7,011 bases of DNA from Legionella genomosp. 1. Its GTDB lineage: Bacteria; Pseudomonadota; Gammaproteobacteria; Legionellales; Legionellaceae. Of this stretch, positions 1 through 5,603 are shown piece after piece. Position 1 is the stretch's first letter. The number at the start of each line of letters is the position of its first letter. The stretch covers positions 1 to 7,011 of the forward strand of contig CAMBHM010000076.1 of the NCBI GenBank assembly GCA_945867185.1, in the 5' to 3' direction. Below the pieces are notes generated by a model that did not search any database, had not been told where the DNA came from, and worked only from the letters and a program-made list of their open reading frames with translations. The translations under genes were made by a program, and so were the position numbers.

Positions 1-660
1 TAACCTGGGATTGGGATATCCTATTTGAGAGGCTTTGATGAGTGTCATAGTGTTGCATCCTATGGGTCGGAATAACTGCCATGCGTATTGTTGTACGCCC
101 CACAGAGCTAATTGGTTAGCCAATAGCCATAGTTGGGTTTCGTTTAAAAGGGTTGCGTGTAGGGTGGTTCGAAATTCATAGGGTAATCCTGCGTTTAAAA
201 TGGCTTCTGCACTGATTCTGACAGGTTGACCGCGGTAGGGGACTCCAATGATGGTGTCGTAATCTTTAAAAGGTGCTTTGATGTCAAGCCCCACCCAATC
301 AAGTAGAGGTAAAATTGTTTTCAAGCGTCGAGGATAGGCGCCTGCTGTGTGTAACCCTATTTTAAATCCCAGCGATTTGACAACCTGCATGGCGTCATAT
401 AAGCCAGGATCGGCACAAGGCTCTCCACCACTGAATACCACCGCATCTAATAAGCCCTGTCGTTTTTGTAACCAAACAGTGAGTGTTGGCCAATCTACAG
501 GTTGCGTCGTCGTTTTGATCTGCAAGGGTGGGTTATGACAATAGTGACATCGCCAAGGGCATCCTTGTAAAAAAATCACCGCAGAAATATGGCCTGGGTA
601 ATCTGTCGTAGTAAAGGGGGTGAGTCCCCCGATTCTAGGCAGCGCAGGTGTCGTGTTCAT
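1..660 (-). CDS. nrdG: Anaerobic ribonucleotide reductase activating protein (radical SAM), C-terminus cut by window edge
   Basis: This is a cytoplasmic radical-SAM activase. It cleaves S-adenosylmethionine with a [4Fe-4S] cluster to put the glycyl radical on NrdD. I translated the frame by hand: 220 codons from the ATG at 660 to the window edge with no stop, so the C-terminus is missing, probably only a little given the usual 220-240 aa of this subfamily. The CX3CX2C cluster motif is C34-C38-C41 (GCPWRCHYCHN), and the SAM-contacting GGEP motif is at 78-81. The opening IGGLTPFTTTDYPG followed by the cluster motif matches the NrdG2-like subfamily (TIGR02495 type) more than the shorter E. coli NrdG. 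The ATG at 660 lies 26 bases inside the nrdD end, preceded by a weak purine-rich AAGAAAG, which suggests translational coupling. The frame stays open upstream, and an ATG at 720 is an alternative start. Family assignment is strong; start is moderately sure. Confidence 0.93.
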   Translation of the reverse strand, partial: MNTTPALPRIGGLTPFTTTDYPGHISAVIFLQGCPWRCHYCHNPPLQIKTTTQPVDWPTLTVWLQKRQGLLDAVVFSGGEPCADPGLYDAMQVVKSLGFKIGLHTAGAYPRRLKTILPLLDWVGLDIKAPFKDYDTIIGVPYRGQPVRISAEAILNAGLPYEFRTTLHATLLNETQLWLLANQLALWGVQQYAWQLFRPIGCNTMTLIKASQIGYPNPRL

Positions 661-2782
661 GAGTACTTTCTTGGTTGTGAGAGACCTGGCTGCAGCCCTC
701 CTCAAAAAAAAGACGCTCATGAAACTCGCCTTTTTTGCCCACATTGAAGGAAGAAACGGGACGGTGATAACCCATGACGCGTGTCCAGACTTCACAGATC
801 TGTCTTTCTCCACCGGGCTCTTCGTCGCAGGTTGGGCAATACTCACAATGTCCTTTGAGATAGCCATGTTTTGGGCAAATTGAAAAGGTGGGGGTGATGG
901 TGATGTAAGGAAGTCGAAACTTGTTTAAAGCACGTTGTATAAGGGTTCTACAATTGCTTGCACTGGATAGGGGCTCTGACATATATAGATGAAGGACTGT
1001 TCCACCCGTGTATTTCCGTTGCAATGCTTCCTGTTGCTCTAAGGCAAGAAAAGGATCATCGGTATAGCCGACAGGCAATTGCGAAGAATTGGTGTAGTAA
1101 GGCATGTCTACCGTGCCCGCTTGTAGAATGGTTGGATACCGTTTGCGATCTTCTTTTGCAAAGCGGTAAGTGGTGCCTTCTGCAGGAGTGGCTTCTAAAT
1201 TGTATAGGTTGCCGGTTTCTTCTTGATAGCCTATCAAACGTGCTCGGATGTGATCTAAGCATCGACAGGCCAGATCGCGACCTGTTGGGGTGGTGATGTC
1301 CTCTTTGTCTAGGGTGAAATTTCGAATCATTTCATTAAGACCATTGACGCCTAAGGTTGAAAAATGATTTCTAAGATCACCGAGATAGCGTTTGGTGTAT
1401 GGAAATAAGCCGTTATCCATGTGTTTTTGGATGACCTTTCGTTTGATCTCAAGACTAGTCTTACCCAAAGTGAGTAGCACATCGAGCTGTTGTAATAATT
1501 GCGCCTCGTTGCCTTGATAGAGATAACCAAGGCGCGCGCAGTTGATGGTCACAACACCCAAGGAGCCTGTTTGCTCAGCGGATCCAAATAAACCATTGCC
1601 TCGTTTTAACAATTCTCTGAGATCCAATTGGAGACGACAACACATAGAGCGAATCATGTTGGGTTTTAATTCGGAGTTGATAAAATTTTGAAAATAGGGC
1701 AATCCGTAGCGTGCGGTCATTTCAAATAACAGTTCGGCATTGGGACTATCCCATATAAAATCGTCAGTGATGTTGTAGGTGGGGATGGGGAAGGTGAATA
1801 CACGCCCTTTGGCATCTCCAGTGGTCATGATTTCAATGTAGGCTCGATTAATCATGTCCATCTCAGTCTGCAATTCACCATAAGTAAATGACATTTCTGT
1901 TCCAGCAATCATCGGGATCTGATCGCGTAAATCGTCAGGACAAACCCAGTCGAAGGTTAAGTTTGTAAAGGGCGTTTGTGTGCCCCAGCGAGAGGGGACG
2001 TTCAAGTTGTAAATCAATTCTTGTATATATTGTTTGACTTCGTCGTAAGTGAGATTATCTTGTCGGATGTAAGGGGCCATGTAAGTGTCAAAAGAACTGA
2101 AAGCTTGAGCGCCGGCCCATTCATTTTGTAAGGTTCCTAAGAAGTTTACGATTTGACCAATGGCACTGGACATATGCTTCGGAGGCCCTGATTCTACCTT
2201 ACCAGGGACGCCATTGAGTCCTTCTGCCAATAAGGTGCGCAAAGACCATCCAGCACAATAGCCAGCCAACATATCTAAATCGTGAATATGTAAATCGGCT
2301 TCGCGATGGGCGCGACCAATGTCTGGGGAGTAGACATGATTCAACCAATAATTGGCAATGATTTTGCCTGAAACGTTTAGTATTAATCCGCCTAAAGAGT
2401 ACCCTTGGTTAGCATTTGCATTGACCCGCCAGTCCTCTCGGTTGAGGTATTCGTTTACAGAGGAGACCACATCAACCAAGGTTTTATGATCTGCTCTTAG
2501 TAGATGATGCTGGTGTCGATAGACAGTATAAGCCCGTAAAGTATGTCGATATCCTGCATGAAATAAAACGGATTCTACGTGATCTTGAATGTTTTCCACT
2601 GAAGGAAGTGTTTCTTGTTGTAAATGCTTCAGAACGATTCTGGTTAAATGGGCGGCTTCTTGTTCTGAGAACTCAGTACTTGCCAATCCTGCACGGGTAA
2701 GCGCAGCTTGAATTTTATTTACATCAAAAGGAACAATGCTGCCATTTCGTTTGATGATCTGGGTTATGGATGAGGTCATCAT
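635..2782 (-). CDS. nrdD: Anaerobic (class III) ribonucleoside-triphosphate reductase, glycyl radical enzyme
   Basis: This enzyme reduces ribonucleoside triphosphates to dNTPs without oxygen, in the cytoplasm, after activation by NrdG. The 715-aa protein is the usual full size. An N-terminal ATP-cone (about residues 5-95, starting ITQIIKRNGSIVPFD) gives allosteric control. The catalytic barrel follows, with HIHDLD and C176 near the position of the conserved N-terminal active-site Cys, then GTQTPFTNLTFDWVC (C281), then the M380-C381-C382-R segment expected to carry the thiyl-radical Cys. The C-terminal zinc region has C636, C646, C649 and C652. The glycyl-radical loop is TRVMGYHRP with G671 as the radical glycine. 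The RVMGYHRP..FN.GK form resembles the Thermotoga/Neisseria-type class III enzymes, some of which use thioredoxin instead of formate; that use is inferred here. A 20-residue tail (696-715) contains C697, C713 and several His. The SD AGGAG at 2788-2792 serves either of two adjacent ATGs (2782 or 2779). nrdG follows with a 26-base overlap. Confidence 0.97.
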   Translation of the reverse strand: MMTSSITQIIKRNGSIVPFDVNKIQAALTRAGLASTEFSEQEAAHLTRIVLKHLQQETLPSVENIQDHVESVLFHAGYRHTLRAYTVYRHQHHLLRADHKTLVDVVSSVNEYLNREDWRVNANANQGYSLGGLILNVSGKIIANYWLNHVYSPDIGRAHREADLHIHDLDMLAGYCAGWSLRTLLAEGLNGVPGKVESGPPKHMSSAIGQIVNFLGTLQNEWAGAQAFSSFDTYMAPYIRQDNLTYDEVKQYIQELIYNLNVPSRWGTQTPFTNLTFDWVCPDDLRDQIPMIAGTEMSFTYGELQTEMDMINRAYIEIMTTGDAKGRVFTFPIPTYNITDDFIWDSPNAELLFEMTARYGLPYFQNFINSELKPNMIRSMCCRLQLDLRELLKRGNGLFGSAEQTGSLGVVTINCARLGYLYQGNEAQLLQQLDVLLTLGKTSLEIKRKVIQKHMDNGLFPYTKRYLGDLRNHFSTLGVNGLNEMIRNFTLDKEDITTPTGRDLACRCLDHIRARLIGYQEETGNLYNLEATPAEGTTYRFAKEDRKRYPTILQAGTVDMPYYTNSSQLPVGYTDDPFLALEQQEALQRKYTGGTVLHLYMSEPLSSASNCRTLIQRALNKFRLPYITITPTFSICPKHGYLKGHCEYCPTCDEEPGGERQICEVWTRVMGYHRPVSSFNVGKKGEFHERLFFEEGCSQVSHNQESTHEHDTCAA

Positions 2783-2836
2783 AAGATCTCCTGGTTAAAA
2801 CTGAATGGAATGTAGATCAGCGTAACAGGGAGGAAA

Positions 2837-2886
2837 TAAAAACACAATATATAGTGATTATTTTTTTTAAAAACACAATATATAGT
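2837..2886. repeat. Two 19-bp perfect direct repeats carrying the NrdR boxes
   Basis: The 19-mer taaaaacacaatatatagt occurs at 2837-2855 and again, without mismatch, at 2868-2886. The repeats extend beyond the 16-bp NrdR consensus on the A-tract side, so the flanking A5 runs are duplicated in phase too and may add DNA curvature. The only sensible function is the tandem operator of nrdD. Confidence 0.9.
2842..2857 (-). promoter_or_regulatory. NrdR box, promoter-proximal to nrdD
   Basis: The plus-strand sequence acacaatatatagtga matches the NrdR consensus acaCwAtATaTwGtgt at 15 of 16 positions. NrdR is the ATP-cone repressor that senses dATP/ATP and shuts off ribonucleotide reductase genes when dNTPs are plentiful. 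The box lies 60 bases upstream of the nrdD ATG, inside AT-rich sequence that could include the -10 element (TATATT on the minus strand). No convincing -35 could be fixed. Together with the second box 31 bp away it forms the tandem arrangement usual for NrdR targets. Confidence 0.88.
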
Positions 2887-2888
2887 TA
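2873..2888 (-). promoter_or_regulatory. NrdR box, distal, overlapping the stop codon of the upstream gene
   Basis: The plus-strand sequence acacaatatatagtta matches the NrdR consensus at 14 of 16 positions. Its start lies 31 bp from that of the proximal box, about three helical turns, so both boxes face the same side of the DNA, as is typical for cooperative NrdR binding. Positions 2886-2888 of the box are also the TAA stop codon of the minus-strand membrane protein gene, so operator and coding end share bases. An A/T tract separates the two boxes. Confidence 0.85.
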
Positions 2889-4103
2889 TTCCGGTGGTTT
2901 TGGTCTTAAAATAGTTTTTAATGGAGTATACAGATCTTGCTCGTCTTCATGTTCTGGATTGGCTTGATACCAGTTCAATACTTTCTCTAGATCCGATTGT
3001 TGTAGTAATTTCTGTAATTCTTCGTGACTTAATTGTACGGTCTCGGCAACGGTTGAAAGTGTTTTAAAAAATGTGACGGCTTTTTGATGATCCTGATTTT
3101 GATAGATCTCCTTTAATTCAGTGACTTGGTGTGGCCAATTTGTAAAATGAGGTTGAAGTCGTTGTTCAATATCTAAGGTAGACTCATGAACGGGTGGTGC
3201 ATTCACTGGGGGTGCGGCCATGTTTCGATTTTTCCATGCAGTGTGTATCATCACGGCTAATCGTCCTAGAAAAAATAGTCCCGTTAGGGTCGATCCGATG
3301 GCCATTAAACTTAAACCTACAACAGGAAATGCAAAGCACAGCGCAAGACCAATGACGGAGAGAAGTGAAAAAACAACAATGCTGCCTCTATAAATGACAG
3401 CAGTTGTGTTGTTGGTTTTCATCATCGCTTTACTCGCGGCTTCTTGATCCTTAAGGGTTTGTAGCTGTTTTTTGTACCGATCAAATTCCGCTTGAGCGCT
3501 CACTTCGAGTGCAGCTAGATGAGGATCGTTTGAGGCGGTGCAAGCCTTGATTCGAGATACTAATGTGTCGCACGCGGTTAAAATAGTTGTTTGTGCTAGT
3601 AAGTTATCATCGATGGTTTTCTGGAGTTGAGTCTGATAAAGCAGCGATTTTCTCATGGTACTGAGAGCAACCACGAGAGAAACACTTGCGACAATCAAGG
3701 TAAGAATGGGAGCCACGCCGGGGATCAATAGAGCGGCTATTAATAATCCTAGAATAATAGTTGAGGCAACCCAGTGGCCGAGATGAGTGAGAGTCAGCGG
3801 GGGCTCGACCTTAGCGATTTTAAAGGCCAGGAATAAGAAAGGAAGGAATAAAAAGTTGATAGCGCTTAATATCAACAGGATAATGGGGATGCCTGATGCC
3901 GCAAGAGGCTGTGATGGAATGGCTCCGTGTAAAGTTATTAATGTTGCGATGGGATCTTTTGCATTGTTAATATGACGGATGAAGGCTGAGAAAAATGGTA
4001 TTTTTTTCATAAGGATAAGTAGAGGCGGCCACTCTATTGATGTGGCTGTGAGTTGTTGCAATGCCTGTATTTGAGTTGCCCATTTATCTGGTAGGATAGG
4101 CAT
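2886..4103 (-). CDS. Uncharacterised multi-pass membrane protein with central coiled-coil region
   Basis: I do not recognise this 405-aa protein. It has a hydrophilic N-terminal part (1-65). Hydrophobic segments follow at about 72-95, 112-130 and 131-148, then a charged, Gln/Lys/Glu-rich helical stretch (about 150-230, coiled-coil-like), then two more hydrophobic segments (about 236-260 and 261-287). A Pro/Ala-rich linker (296-306, APPVNAPPVHE) leads to a helical hydrophilic C-terminal domain ending in an acidic patch (EHEDEQD, 384-390) and a basic/proline tail. There is no signal-peptidase site, enzyme motif or transporter signature. The start is well supported: the ATG at 4103 has a strong SD, GAGGAG, 8 bases upstream (4112-4117). 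A good sigma-70-like promoter lies at 4182-4210. The gene reads toward nrdD with no visible terminator, so some read-through into nrdDG is possible. Layout alone would fit a structural membrane protein or a host-directed secreted protein, but neither is shown. Confidence 0.85.
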   Translation of the reverse strand: MPILPDKWATQIQALQQLTATSIEWPPLLILMKKIPFFSAFIRHINNAKDPIATLITLHGAIPSQPLAASGIPIILLILSAINFLFLPFLFLAFKIAKVEPPLTLTHLGHWVASTIILGLLIAALLIPGVAPILTLIVASVSLVVALSTMRKSLLYQTQLQKTIDDNLLAQTTILTACDTLVSRIKACTASNDPHLAALEVSAQAEFDRYKKQLQTLKDQEAASKAMMKTNNTTAVIYRGSIVVFSLLSVIGLALCFAFPVVGLSLMAIGSTLTGLFFLGRLAVMIHTAWKNRNMAAPPVNAPPVHESTLDIEQRLQPHFTNWPHQVTELKEIYQNQDHQKAVTFFKTLSTVAETVQLSHEELQKLLQQSDLEKVLNWYQANPEHEDEQDLYTPLKTILRPKPPE

Positions 4104-4141
4104 GAAGCTTGCTCCTCTAACCTATTGCTGTGATGGGGCGG

Positions 4142-4170
4142 TTGTACATCTGTTCTTATTACCCTATCAT
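4142..4170 (+). promoter_or_regulatory. Candidate sigma-70 promoter for the cytochrome gene
   Basis: TTGTAC at 4142-4147 (four of six to TTGACA) and TATCAT at 4165-4170 (five of six to TATAAT) are separated by 17 bases. Transcription would start near 4177, leaving a leader of about 73 bases before the ATG at 4250. It points toward the opposing promoter, so the two cannot easily be occupied by polymerase together. Confidence 0.45.
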
Positions 4171-4190
4171 GACTGTATATTATTATAGTA
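4171..4190. promoter_or_regulatory. LexA-like palindrome between the divergent promoters
   Basis: The sequence gactgtatattattatagta matches 15 of 20 bases of the idealised gammaproteobacterial LexA operator TACTGTATATATATACAGTA. The left half CTGT is intact and the right half reads ATAG instead of ACAG, so one of the eight most conserved bases is off. It sits over both predicted transcription starts, an ideal position for a repressor. AT-rich promoter DNA gives such matches by chance, so this is a weak call. Confidence 0.3.
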
Positions 4191-4210
4191 CATTGGGTGT
4201 AAGGTGTCAC
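4182..4210 (-). promoter_or_regulatory. Candidate sigma-70 promoter for the membrane protein gene
   Basis: On the minus strand GTGACA (4210-4205, five of six to TTGACA) is followed after exactly 17 bases by a perfect TATAAT (4187-4182). Transcription would start near 4175 and give a leader of about 72 bases before the ATG at 4103. It faces the candidate plus-strand promoter at 4142-4170. Confidence 0.6.
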
Positions 4211-4239
4211 AATCACCGGGTTACTTGATTTTTTGTGGC

Positions 4240-4245
4240 AGAGGG
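4240..4245 (+). promoter_or_regulatory. Ribosome binding site deciding the cytochrome start
   Basis: AGAGGG lies 4 bases before the ATG at 4250 and only 1 base before the ATG at 4247. The GTG at 4235 has no Shine-Dalgarno upstream (ttacttgattttt). This favours ATG 4250, which also puts a lysine/arginine-headed hydrophobic anchor directly at the N-terminus. Confidence 0.55.
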
Positions 4246-4249
4246 CATG

Positions 4250-5488
4250 ATGCGTAAAATAGGGATGATACTTGTTGTTGTGGCTGTTGTTATGGCTGGC
4301 TTTTTTTTACATGCGCTATATCGAATAAAAGTAAGTTTGAACGCATCAACCATACCCTATCAACAATCTGTCCAATTTCCAGTTTACCCATCAACGACCA
4401 TGGTTGGTAGAACAAAATTAGAACAAGAAAAAATCAAGCAGGGAGAATATCTTGTCAAAGTGGGTGATTGTATTTCATGTCATACGAATGCTCTAGAGAA
4501 TGGGCCTCCTTTTGCTGGGAACTTGGCCATCACCACACCTTTTGGGATTATTTATTCCCCTAATCTAACACCAGATAGAACTACTGGCCTTGGGGGTTGG
4601 TCAGATGCTGATTTTATTAAAGCCATGCGAAAAGGCATTTCTCCGGATGGTCACTATTACTATCCCGCATTTCCTTTCTTCTATTTTAATAGAATCAAGA
4701 CGGAAGATTTGTTGGCCATAAAAGCGTATTTGAATGCGCTCTCACCAATCTATCAAAAGAAAAAACAGAATCACATGATTTGGCCGTTTGAACATCGATT
4801 ATTGCAATGGGGTTGGCGATTATTGTTTTTTAGGAATGAAGGCAACCCGATTTCTGAGGGAAACAAATCCCCTGAGTGGTCCCGTGGTGCCTATCTTGTA
4901 AATGGACTAGGTCATTGTGGCATGTGCCACACCCCTTCCTACTATCTTCTGGATAGAAACATTATTTTGGGAGCTCCCATTCAAAATTATTATTTGAGTG
5001 GCGCCAGTGTGGAAGGGTATTTAGCACCCAATATTACACAGTCTGCGTTGAGTGGGATCTCTAATGAGGATTTAATGAAAACGTTTACAGATAGTCAGAT
5101 GTTGGGGGTGGGTGCTTTACATGGGCCTATGCTAGAAACGGTTCATAATAGTTTGAGTTACTTGTCTACACAAGATTTGATGGCCGTTGTTACTTATTTG
5201 AAAAGTGTTCACAGTGAGTCGTCATCCCTGCCTATTTTTAAGGGCAGTAGTTTGGGAGAAACTATTTACAAACAACATTGTGCCATTTGTCATAATGTCG
5301 GTGCAGGGGGATCTCCAATAGTGGGAGATGTGGCGCATTGGAAGCCCCTTCTGATGAGTGGCATTGAGAATTTATATCAATTGGCATTCTCTGGGGCAGG
5401 TGCGATGCCGCCTAAGGGTGGGTGTGAGTTTTGTAGTCAAGAAGACATTGAAGCGGCTGTTGACTATATGATTCTCAAATCGCGATGA
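4250..5488 (+). CDS. Membrane-anchored three-haem cytochrome c: dehydrogenase-type dihaem part fused to a cytochrome c5-like domain
   Basis: This is a periplasmic electron carrier. Numbering is from ATG 4250 (412 aa); GTG 4235 would add five residues. The N-terminus MRKIGMILVVVAVVMAGFFL is a signal or uncleaved anchor. Three CXXCH haem sites follow: C74-C77-H78 (CISCH), C223-C226-H227 (CGMCH) and C344-C347-H348 (CAICH). The first two domains have the order and phrases of the alcohol/gluconate dehydrogenase cytochrome c subunit family: QGEYLVKVGDC, FGIIYSPNLTPD, DGHYYYPAFPF, SRGAYLVNGLGHCGMCHTP, APNIT. That family takes electrons from a flavin or quinoprotein dehydrogenase to ubiquinone or an oxidase. 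The third domain ends in GAMPPKGGCEFC..EDIEAAVDYM, a cytochrome c5 signature, with M386 as likely axial ligand and C392/C395 as the c5 disulfide pair. In domain 1 the usual Met near YPAxP..F.R(M) is replaced by Phe and Ile, so its sixth ligand is unclear. No dehydrogenase subunit is adjacent, so the partner is unknown. G/T-rich coding strand. Confidence 0.9.
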   Translation: MRKIGMILVVVAVVMAGFFLHALYRIKVSLNASTIPYQQSVQFPVYPSTTMVGRTKLEQEKIKQGEYLVKVGDCISCHTNALENGPPFAGNLAITTPFGIIYSPNLTPDRTTGLGGWSDADFIKAMRKGISPDGHYYYPAFPFFYFNRIKTEDLLAIKAYLNALSPIYQKKKQNHMIWPFEHRLLQWGWRLLFFRNEGNPISEGNKSPEWSRGAYLVNGLGHCGMCHTPSYYLLDRNIILGAPIQNYYLSGASVEGYLAPNITQSALSGISNEDLMKTFTDSQMLGVGALHGPMLETVHNSLSYLSTQDLMAVVTYLKSVHSESSSLPIFKGSSLGETIYKQHCAICHNVGAGGSPIVGDVAHWKPLLMSGIENLYQLAFSGAGAMPPKGGCEFCSQEDIEAAVDYMILKSR

Positions 5489-5603
5489 CTGAAACTGTGT
5501 AAGTGATCCATGCGTGACGATGTTATAAAGCTACTCATTCAGATAGTAATTTTTTGTAAAAACAGCTAGCATTCGCTCTGTCATTCATCATATCGAGCAC
5601 TTT

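Noticed and set aside
347..538. Plus-strand open frame of 63 codons
   Set aside because: It lies wholly antisense to nrdG, whose radical-SAM motifs are intact in the opposite frame; the translation has no recognisable features.
620..1296. Plus-strand open frames at 620-883 and 958-1296, and a minus-strand frame at 1056-1262
   Set aside because: All lie within nrdD in other frames, over strongly conserved NrdD sequence including the glycyl-radical and zinc regions.
4171..4190. Resemblance to the core of an E. coli dif site (TGTATATTAT), suggestive given the skew switch nearby
   Set aside because: Only the central 10 bp agree; both flanking XerC and XerD arms match poorly, and the site lies more than 1 kb from the skew switch inside a promoter region.
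3787..4216. Short open frames at 3787-3975 (plus) and 4034-4216 (minus)
   Set aside because: The first is antisense to the membrane protein. The second overlaps its start and spans the promoter region without a ribosome binding site.
4235..4249. GTG start at 4235 for the cytochrome
   Set aside because: It has no Shine-Dalgarno, whereas AGAGGG at 4240-4245 lies just ahead of ATG 4250, and the added residues MAEGM put an acidic residue ahead of the signal anchor.
5530..5560. Possible Rho-independent terminator after the cytochrome gene (tact...agta stem followed by a T run)
   Set aside because: The stem is only about 4 bp and AT-rich; it is too weak to call a terminator.
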